Below are positions 58,422-64,000 of a stretch of DNA of 64,000 bases, in pieces (the stretch's first letter is position 1; the number at the start of each line of letters is the position of its first letter). The DNA is from an uncultured Clostridia bacterium (GTDB lineage Bacteria > Bacillota > Clostridia > UMGS1883). The stretch spans positions 93,250 to 157,249 of the forward strand of contig CANQRB010000004.1 in the NCBI GenBank assembly GCA_947626145.1. The letters run 5' to 3'. The position numbers and the translations under genes are program-made. The notes below the pieces were generated by a model. It did no database searches, was not told where the DNA came from, and saw only the letters and a list, made by a program, of their open reading frames with translations.

Positions 58422-59081
58422 TTAAAACCCCAGCGGCTCGGCCACGAGGATGACCTTAACCCTGTTTTTGTGGCGCTGAGGGCCGCTGATCAGGTAGTTG
58501 CAGCAGATGCGGGCGTCGCTGGCGCAGCCGTCGGTCATCTCCCCGTCCACACCCATGCAGACGCCGGTCTCCCGACAGTAGGTTGCGCAGGAAAGGCGCT
58601 TGGCGTTGGGCGGGGCGGCCTGCTCTTTGACCCGCACTATGGCTTCGTCAAGGTCGCGGACTATCTTATTGCAGCCCACTATCATTATAACGCTTTCGGG
58701 GCCGAAGGCTATGCAGGAAATTCGGTTGCTGTTGCCGTCCACGTTGTAGAGCTCGCCCTTTTCGGTGACGGCGTTGGAGGATGTCAGATACACGTCACAG
58801 CCGTAGGCGTCGATGTAGGCCTGCCTCTTATCCTCATACTTGTTGCGGTCGATAAAGTTGTACTCCGGACTCTGCATCAGCTCCAGCACTCCGCTTTCGG
58901 CCAGAGTTTCGCTGCCGCCGCAGGACAGGCTGTTCCCGGGCTTAAGCATGGACTTCACGAGGGGCGCGACCTCCTCCTTCGTCCTGACGATGTGGGCCTC
59001 CATACGGTTCTTTTCAAGTGCCTTGGCCGTGCGCTCCAACCGCTGGAGCACGGTTTCCTCCACAAACTTGTTCATTTCCAT
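58422..59081 (-). CDS. LUD domain (lactate utilisation-like) protein
   Basis: The 219-residue protein has a single LUD (DUF162/LutC-type) domain: SLSCGGSETLAESGVLELM (about 75-93), VYLTSSNAVTEKGELYNVDG (about 116-135) and VIMIVGCNKIVRDLDEAI. It ends with a Cys-rich patch (LSCATYCRETGVCMG and DARICCNYLIS). Stand-alone LUD proteins are common in Clostridia; lactate oxidation itself needs LutA/LutB, which are absent here. It has a clear promoter and is followed by the small kinase. Confidence 0.92.
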   Translation of the reverse strand: MEMNKFVEETVLQRLERTAKALEKNRMEAHIVRTKEEVAPLVKSMLKPGNSLSCGGSETLAESGVLELMQSPEYNFIDRNKYEDKRQAYIDAYGCDVYLTSSNAVTEKGELYNVDGNSNRISCIAFGPESVIMIVGCNKIVRDLDEAIVRVKEQAAPPNAKRLSCATYCRETGVCMGVDGEMTDGCASDARICCNYLISGPQRHKNRVKVILVAEPLGF

Positions 59082-59108
59082 CTCTCCCGTTTATTAATTA
59101 TCAACATA

Positions 59109-59137
59109 ATTATACCACCTCGGGCAAATAATTGCAA
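59109..59137 (-). promoter_or_regulatory. Promoter of the LUD/kinase operon
   Basis: On the minus strand TTGCAA (59137-59132) and TATAAT (59114-59109) are 17 bp apart. Confidence 0.75.
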
Positions 59138-59170
59138 CACAAAAAAAGAAAAAGCCGACTATTTTAATTC

Positions 59171-59199
59171 AAAAAAAATGACAGACTCTGCGGTCTGCC
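59171..59199 (-). terminator. Orphan terminator hairpin on the minus strand
   Basis: GGCAGAC pairs with GTCTGTC (one G-U) around CGCAGA, followed by ATTTTTTTT. No minus-strand gene lies between it and the terminator at 59437, so it may end a short antisense or non-coding transcript. Confidence 0.5.
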
Positions 59200-59246
59200 A
59201 ACAATGTATGCGCCATTCAAAACAGCGCCACTAAAAAGGAGGGAAA

Positions 59247-59333
59247 ATGAAAAAAGTTTTGGTACTCGTTGAGTACATTTATATTGTACTCATTTTTTTA
59301 TTATTTATCAATATAGTTTTTATACAATATTGA
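59247..59333 (+). CDS. Possible 28-residue hydrophobic peptide
   Basis: An excellent ribosome site (AAAGGAGGG at 59236-59243) precedes an ATG opening a 28-codon frame. The product has two Lys at its start, then one continuous hydrophobic segment (VLVLVEYIYIVLIFLLF), as in small membrane peptides and type I toxins. Repeated GTACTC/GAGTAC units inside the frame can form alternative hairpins, one followed by ATTTTTTTA. On the other strand an orphan terminator (59171) would end an antisense RNA. No promoter was firmly identified, so the call is tentative. The rest of the 415-bp gap 59082-59496 holds only promoter and terminator elements. Confidence 0.35.
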   Translation: MKKVLVLVEYIYIVLIFLLFINIVFIQY

Positions 59334-59436
59334 CAAAATCATTCTTCATTTTTTGTACAGTTTTAATATCAACCCTGCTATACGGCCCAAAACACACGGT
59401 GTTCGGTCTCCCTGTGCTCAATCCCCGCCAAACGTG

Positions 59437-59467
59437 AAAACAAGGGCAGTCCATTGGACTGCCCTTG
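59437..59467 (-). terminator. Terminator after the 605-residue secreted protein gene
   Basis: The perfect 12-bp stem CAAGGGCAGTCC/GGACTGCCCTTG has a 3-nt loop and TTTTC on the minus-strand 3' side. Confidence 0.85.
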
Positions 59468-59496
59468 CCATTCTCTAATTAATCAGTTCGCAGCGA

Positions 59497-61314
59497 TTAA
59501 TAACGATATGTGGGATCTACCAGACCGCCGGTCTTATCAGAAGCCGCTTCGGAACCGGACTTGGTGTCAGGATCATACTCACCGTCTATGACAGTACCAT
59601 GAACAGTACCGTTTATGGGAGTATTGTCAACCTTAAGTTCTTCCTTGTCGCCCTCGGTATCAACTATGTTATAAACTATAGAACCATTGACAACCTCGGC
59701 ATATACCATACCATAAGAACCGGTACGTCTTCTCTGATACTTAGGCCTGTCAGCCGCGCTATCAGTAATGCCATTCTCACCGTTCCTGGTGGGGCCTATC
59801 TTTCTGCCGTCGAGATACTTGTTCTCGATTACAGGATACTTAGCATTGAAGATATCATTAACAGGCATAGCGGGATCAAGAACCTCAACATTCTTCGTAT
59901 CGAAGCGCTCGAACTTCCACTCAACAACAGGATTGGCAATACCGCCGGTGTAACGATGAACATTAGTGTTAAATGTCATCTTTGTATTTCCGCCAAGATC
60001 TACAGTAAATTCTTTCTCTTCAGAATCAAGGGTACCATTATCATTGATGTCGCCATCCAAGGTAACGCCGTTAACGATAAGATACTGGAAGTATCTGTAA
60101 GGCTCAACATCCTCATAGACGGGCTCGCTCCAAGCGATATCAACCACAGCGGGAGTATAAGCTATTCTCTGATCAACGTGGTTAGTATTGTTAACTACAG
60201 GATATCTGAAATAGCCTTCTCTGGTGGGGAGCTGCTCATCTGCAGGTCTGCTATTATCAGCTATACGGCCGTAATCAAGCTCTACCTTAGCCTGAAGATC
60301 AGGATCATTCTGAAGAATATCAAGAATCGACAGCGACTGCTGAAGCTCTTCCTTGGTCATATCAAGACGATAGGCCTCACGAATCGCAAGCTGCTCCTCA
60401 AGCTCTTCCTCAGTATATTCGTTCTTAAGGAGAACAAGAGAATCCCTGTCCCAAGCCGTTTCCTTATTCCAAGAACTGCTGTAAACGCCATCATTCTCAA
60501 GATAAATAGCCGCAATATCCTTTGTCTCAAGGCCCTCATTGTCGTTGGGCTCGGGGTTAAACTTGGCGGTGATGAACTTGGAGTATACAACGGGGATAGC
60601 GGCAGCAATCATCTCGTCATCAACCTTATAGAGGTTAGTGGTCTGGTCACGCTCACTCAAAGAAGTCTCAGACAAAAGATTGTTTGTAAGATCATTCCAA
60701 TTCTTCCAAGCCTCAGTTGCTTTAAAGAAATCATACATTTTTCTTTCGTTATCGGTAAGAGGACTAACCTTATCACCTCTTGTATTGAAAGGACCGAAGC
60801 CGTATTCCTTCATCTCAATGTTTGTAACGGTAGCCTTTCTGGAGGTCTTGGTCATAAGATCGTCATCGCTGATTCCGAAGAGGGCATTGCCATAATCAAA
60901 AGCCCAAGTTTCGTTGTTGATCTTAGTCTGCTGCTGCTCATAAATTGAATAGGGATAAGCGGCTTCCCAAGTCTTATCCACACGGCGGGTCTCCCACTGG
61001 GGATAAAGGTTGTTGTAAACCACTACTTCCTGAGGCTGACCTTCGATGTACAGTCTGCTGTAGCCAGCATGGGGATATGCACCCTCATAGCCCTCGAATA
61101 CCCACTCGATATCCTCGGGGTCAACCTCTTCTCTTACCTGTCTGCCGGTATACTTACCGTCAATCATCTCGTTCTCTACCCTGGTCGGATTCTTGGGGTC
61201 AGAAGTATCATAACCCGCAAAAACCATTTCTGTCTGCGCAAAAGCCGTGCTCATGGAAGTAACCATGGCAAGCGAGGTAGCGCTGACAACCAACTTTTTG
61301 AAAAGTCCTTTCAT
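59497..61314 (-). CDS. Large secreted protein of unknown function (605 aa)
   Basis: The protein has a clean signal peptide (MKGLFKKLVVSATSLAM and on to STAFAQ, about residue 27). The rest is hydrophilic and rich in Tyr, Asn, Asp and Glu, with no membrane anchor, LPXTG or stalk/SLH motif. A short motif recurs: VFAGYDTSDPKN near 31 and WVFEGYEGAYPHAGY near 71. A DGDINDNGTLDSEEK stretch (about 424-438) looks like a dockerin/EF-hand calcium loop. Codon use is less GC-rich and more selective than in the neighbours, which with a perfect promoter, a strong GGGAGGAG site, a 150-nt leader and a strong terminator suggests high expression. I cannot assign a family. Confidence 0.85.
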   Translation of the reverse strand: MKGLFKKLVVSATSLAMVTSMSTAFAQTEMVFAGYDTSDPKNPTRVENEMIDGKYTGRQVREEVDPEDIEWVFEGYEGAYPHAGYSRLYIEGQPQEVVVYNNLYPQWETRRVDKTWEAAYPYSIYEQQQTKINNETWAFDYGNALFGISDDDLMTKTSRKATVTNIEMKEYGFGPFNTRGDKVSPLTDNERKMYDFFKATEAWKNWNDLTNNLLSETSLSERDQTTNLYKVDDEMIAAAIPVVYSKFITAKFNPEPNDNEGLETKDIAAIYLENDGVYSSSWNKETAWDRDSLVLLKNEYTEEELEEQLAIREAYRLDMTKEELQQSLSILDILQNDPDLQAKVELDYGRIADNSRPADEQLPTREGYFRYPVVNNTNHVDQRIAYTPAVVDIAWSEPVYEDVEPYRYFQYLIVNGVTLDGDINDNGTLDSEEKEFTVDLGGNTKMTFNTNVHRYTGGIANPVVEWKFERFDTKNVEVLDPAMPVNDIFNAKYPVIENKYLDGRKIGPTRNGENGITDSAADRPKYQRRRTGSYGMVYAEVVNGSIVYNIVDTEGDKEELKVDNTPINGTVHGTVIDGEYDPDTKSGSEAASDKTGGLVDPTYRY

Positions 61315-61469
61315 CGTAAGACTCCTCCCTTTTCTAAAAAATTTTAACTGCTTTTATTCTACACTGTCCCGCCTCAAGCGCAAATTTCTGCGAACTAAAA
61401 AAACTTACGTTCAAATGCAAGGGCAAAATGTATACGTAAATGAGAGTCCCAAAAACTCTGTACAAGCTA

Positions 61470-61498
61470 ATTATACTTAACTTTTCCTAAGATGTCAA
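61470..61498 (-). promoter_or_regulatory. Perfect consensus promoter of the 605-residue secreted protein
   Basis: On the minus strand TTGACA (61498-61493) and TATAAT (61475-61470) are exact and 17 bp apart, giving a leader of about 150 nt. Confidence 0.85.
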
Positions 61499-61773
61499 TA
61501 TTTTTTTTTAAGAAATCACGAGAAAAAGTTATTTTCGTCATTTTGCACAAAAAACAATTATGTTTTTTTGAAAAAACGCCATAATCTTAGCCATTCGATC
61601 CAAACCGAACTCACAAATTCCCTTTTTTACGGTCTGCCGTCCACCTTGGCAGCGCAGGTCTCTTTTAACCTTATGCCGGAAAAATTAAAATAGTACCGGC
61701 TTTCTTCATATTAATATTCATGAGCGGATAATTTTTCCGGTTTTTGAGGGCCGCTGATCCACTCCAAAACAAA

Positions 61774-61790
61774 GGTCAAAAAAAGTCAAA
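61774..61790 (+). promoter_or_regulatory. CtsR operator 1
   Basis: The heptad direct repeat GGTCAAA-AAA-AGTCAAA matches the CtsR consensus exactly and lies 19 bp upstream of the -35. Confidence 0.88.
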
Positions 61791-61809
61791 AAAATTTTTA
61801 AAAAACCTC

Positions 61810-61838
61810 TTGACAAATCCTCCGGAGTGTGCTATACT
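61810..61838 (+). promoter_or_regulatory. Promoter of the ctsR operon
   Basis: TTGACA at 61810-61815 and TATACT at 61833-61838 are 17 bp apart. Confidence 0.85.
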
Positions 61839-61848
61839 ATGTTCACAA

Positions 61849-61865
61849 GGTCAAAGAAAGTCAAA
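61849..61865 (+). promoter_or_regulatory. CtsR operator 2
   Basis: GGTCAAA-GAA-AGTCAAA, an exact CtsR box, covers the transcription start region. A further weaker pair (AGTCAAA..AAGTCAA) follows to about 61884. Confidence 0.9.
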
Positions 61866-61950
61866 GTCAAATTCCAAAGTCAATCTGAAGGGACTGATAG
61901 GAAAATGAAACGAAACAGTTCATATTATATTATAAAGGAGGCGACCCCTG

Positions 61951-62397
61951 ATGGCATCCATGACGGACGTAATTGAAAAGATGCTGATGGATCTGCTGGC
62001 TGAGGGCGGCGGCATGGCCCAGATACAGCGCAACACCCTTGCAAGCCGGCTGAACTGCGTTCCCAGCCAGATCAATTACGTTATCCAGACCCGCTTCACC
62101 CCCGAGAGAGGCTACCTCATCGAGAGCCGGCGGGGCGGCGGCGGCGGAGTGAAGATCGTCCGCGTGGCTCCGGAGAGCAATTATCTGATGCACGTGCTGA
62201 ACTCGGTGGGCAGCGAGCTGGATTTCGACACAGCCAGAATTTTCACCCAAAATCTTCTGGACTATGAATTTATCACACCAAGAGAGGCAAAGCTTATTGT
62301 GGGGACCCTTCGGGACAGCGCTCTTCCCCTTCAGTCTCCCGAAAGAAATCAGCTCAGAGCGAACATTTTCAAGAATATGCTTTTAGCGCTTCAATAA
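61951..62397 (+). CDS. ctsR: Transcriptional repressor of heat-shock/Clp genes
   Basis: The 148-residue repressor has an N-terminal winged helix (SMTDVIEKMLMDLL, RNTLASRLNCVPSQINYVIQ), the glycine-rich wing SRRGGGGGVKIVRV (about 68-81) that senses heat, and a C-terminal dimerisation domain. It represses its own operon through the two boxes at 61774 and 61849. AAAGGAGG precedes the ATG. Confidence 0.96.
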   Translation: MASMTDVIEKMLMDLLAEGGGMAQIQRNTLASRLNCVPSQINYVIQTRFTPERGYLIESRRGGGGGVKIVRVAPESNYLMHVLNSVGSELDFDTARIFTQNLLDYEFITPREAKLIVGTLRDSALPLQSPERNQLRANIFKNMLLALQ

Positions 62398-62416
62398 TTT
62401 TAAGGAGGTTTTTACT

Positions 62417-62920
62417 ATGAAATGTCAAAAATGCAATAAAAACGAGGCCAACATCCAGTACAGAGAGTCCATCAACGGCAGCGAGCGGGAAATTTTCCTC
62501 TGCTCCGACTGCGCCAGGGAGAGCGGACTTCTCAACCACACCTCGGAGCTCTTCCGCAATATGGAGCGTGAGATGATGCGCTCCTTCACCTTCCCCTTCG
62601 GCGGAGGACAGTCGCTGCTCGGGGACACCTTCGGTTCGCTTTTCGGCGGCACGCCTCTGAGCCTTTCACTTCTGGGCGGCGTGAGTCCCTTCGCCGACAC
62701 AGCCGAGGCGGGCGGCTTCTTCGAGACCGATCCCGTGGAGGGTCTTGAATCCGTGGCCCCCGAAAAAAAGGAAAAGCACACCAAAAAGGAGACAAAGGCC
62801 GAAAAGAAGGCCGAAACAGAGGACGAACTTAAGGCCAGACTTCTGGACGCCATAGCCGAAGAGCGTTACGAGGAGGCGGCCAGGCTCCGCGACAAAATCA
62901 AAAAGATAAAAGGAGAGTGA
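62417..62920 (+). CDS. mcsA: McsA-like zinc-finger protein with UVR motif
   Basis: The 167-residue protein has two N-terminal CxxC pairs (CQKCNK and CSDCAR, residues 3-36). A Gly/Phe-rich middle follows, then a Lys/Glu-rich linker (KKEKHTKKETKAEKK region) and a C-terminal UVR motif ARLLDAIAEERYEEAARLRD (about 141-160). In Bacillus McsA activates the arginine kinase McsB and aids CtsR inactivation. Only one pair-of-CxxC module is present here, against two in Bacillus McsA. AAGGAGG precedes the ATG. No mcsB gene follows; clpC starts six bases later. Confidence 0.9.
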   Translation: MKCQKCNKNEANIQYRESINGSEREIFLCSDCARESGLLNHTSELFRNMEREMMRSFTFPFGGGQSLLGDTFGSLFGGTPLSLSLLGGVSPFADTAEAGGFFETDPVEGLESVAPEKKEKHTKKETKAEKKAETEDELKARLLDAIAEERYEEAARLRDKIKKIKGE

Positions 62921-62926
62921 TTTCTC

Positions 62927-64000
62927 ATGATGGAGAACAACAGATACAACTTTACCGAAAAAGCCCAGACCGCCATCTCTCTCGCCCAGTCAGAGGCAGA
63001 GAAGATGGGGGCCGGATACGTGGGCACCGAGCATCTGCTCTGCGGCCTGATCATGGAGGGCAGCGGCCTGACACAGCAGTTTTTCAAAAAATGGGGCGTC
63101 ACTCTTGAGGCGGTGGAGCACCGCATCGAGCAATACGGCTCCACCTATTACACTCAGAACCGTTTCGCCGGCTTCACGCCCCGAACCAAGCAGTGCCTCC
63201 AGCTCAGCGCGGACATAGCCTACAGCTTCCGCTCCCGCCTCATCGGCACCGAGCATATACTGCTGGCCATCGCCAAGAACAGCGACTGCTCCGCCAACCG
63301 TATCCTGCGCTCGCTGGGCGTAAACGCCGACAAGCTGTCCCAGATGGAGGAGGACATCGCCCGGGCATACCGGAGCGTCCGCGGCCAGGAGGGCGGCGGA
63401 GAAAGCAAGACCCCCACTCTGGACAAGTACGGCCGCGACCTGACCGCCATGGCCCGCGAAGGCAAATTTGACCCCGTTATCGGGCGCGAGGAGGAAATCG
63501 CCCGCGTCACCCAGATACTCTCCCGCCGCACCAAGAACAATCCCGTTTTGCTTGGCGAGCCCGGCGTGGGCAAGACCGCCGTGGTCGAGGGTCTGGCGCA
63601 GGAGATAGCCGCCGGCAACGTGCCGGAGCTCCTCCGTGACAAGCGGATAGTTTCGCTGGACATGGGCGGCCTTCTGGCGGGCAGCAAGTACCGGGGCGAA
63701 TTTGAGGAAAGGCTGGAAAAGGCCATGGACGAGGTCGTAAAGAGCGGCAACGTCATACTCTTTATCGACGAGCTCCACACCATAATCGGCGCCGGAGCCG
63801 CCGAAGGCGCCGTGGACGCCGCCAATATACTTAAACCCAACCTGGCCCGTGGAGAAATGCAGATAATCGGCGCCACAACCCTCAACGAGTACCGCAAATA
63901 CGTGGAAAAGGACGCCGCTCTGGAACGCCGCTTCCAGCCCGTCACCGTGGGCGAGCCCTCACAGGAGGACACCGAAAGGATACTTAAAGGCATCCGTGAG
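62927..64000 (+). CDS. clpC: ATP-dependent Clp protease ATP-binding subunit ClpC (partial, runs off window)
   Basis: The first 358 codons are present and the frame is open to the window end. The N domain has two Clp repeats ([20 protein letters not shown] and [11 protein letters not shown]; then [19 protein letters not shown] and [11 protein letters not shown]). The first AAA+ module starts with [18 protein letters not shown] (about residue 209), followed by the pore loop [13 protein letters not shown] and Walker [10 protein letters not shown]. An AGGAG site lies before the ATG; two adjacent ATGs exist (62927 and 62930). ClpC unfolds proteins for ClpP and is controlled by CtsR here. Confidence 0.96.
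   Translation, partial: MMENNRYNFTEKAQTAISLAQSEAEKMGAGYVGTEHLLCGLIMEGSGLTQQFFKKWGVTLEAVEHRIEQYGSTYYTQNRFAGFTPRTKQCLQLSADIAYSFRSRLIGTEHILLAIAKNSDCSANRILRSLGVNADKLSQMEEDIARAYRSVRGQEGGGESKTPTLDKYGRDLTAMAREGKFDPVIGREEEIARVTQILSRRTKNNPVLLGEPGVGKTAVVEGLAQEIAAGNVPELLRDKRIVSLDMGGLLAGSKYRGEFEERLEKAMDEVVKSGNVILFIDELHTIIGAGAAEGAVDAANILKPNLARGEMQIIGATTLNEYRKYVEKDAALERRFQPVTVGEPSQEDTERILKGIRE

Overview
The window reads as a chromosomal segment of a GC-rich, endospore-forming, anaerobic-type Firmicute, most likely a gut Clostridia of the Oscillospiraceae/Ruminococcaceae kind. The reasons are: sporulation genes (sigH, spoIIR, CotF-type coat proteins); the redox repressor Rex; a CtsR stress operon; type III glutamine synthetase; pyrK/pyrD of the NAD-dependent type; many copper-amine-oxidase-N-like 'stalk' domain proteins; and several copies of a multi-hairpin repeat of a kind common in gut Oscillospiraceae. 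Species cannot be fixed from sequence alone. Vegetative promoters are strikingly canonical, with 14 of the 17 listed -35/-10 pairs spaced exactly 17 bp.

Layout. 1-8 kb: glnN, a Na/phosphate symporter with PhoU tail, two half-size TSUP permeases, serC-serA and an acetyltransferase. 8-12.4 kb (minus): a PepSY/stalk exported protein and the operon prmA-rsmE-PPTase-pcp. 12.4-21 kb: a sensory island with a lipoprotein fusing a solute-binding domain to a 5'-nucleotidase C-terminal domain, overlapping a hybrid histidine kinase, followed by a BvgS-like hybrid kinase. Palindromic MITE-like elements abut the 3' ends of these genes. 21-28.4 kb: sigH, tRNA-Gly, a zinc-ribbon protein, an AT-rich stalk protein, polA-coaE-lytic transglycosylase (minus), tRNA-Thr/tRNA-Tyr and a TatD-linked radical SAM gene. 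28.4-35.4 kb: a large multi-stalk exported protein, a sigma/anti-sigma pair and two tandem cell-wall amidases, one missing a zinc ligand.

35.4-42.6 kb (minus): ruvCAB, a candidate 6S-like RNA with its own terminator, ruvX and a DUF1292 gene, cardiolipin synthase, an LRR/stalk protein and rex. 42.7-45.4 kb (plus): ispE, spoIIR, trmB and two coat-protein genes. 45.4-46.2 kb: an AT-rich JAB-domain cassette bracketed by two near-identical copies of a bidirectional terminator. 46.2-59.1 kb (minus): acetyltransferase, a divergent tryptophanase-family lyase, D-lactate dehydrogenase-like gene, then pyrBCFKD, an unknown AT-rich gene, metG and tatD in one run; upstream of pyrB lie a LUD-domain gene and a small P-loop kinase. 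59-61.5 kb: a possible 28-residue membrane peptide and an unknown 605-residue secreted protein with a perfect promoter. 61.7-64 kb: ctsR-mcsA-clpC with two exact CtsR operators and no mcsB between mcsA and clpC; clpC runs off the window end.

The best candidates for something undescribed are the solute-binding/nucleotidase-C fusion paired with its hybrid kinase, and the JAB cassette inserted at a duplicated terminator. Both functions are inferred from domains and context only.
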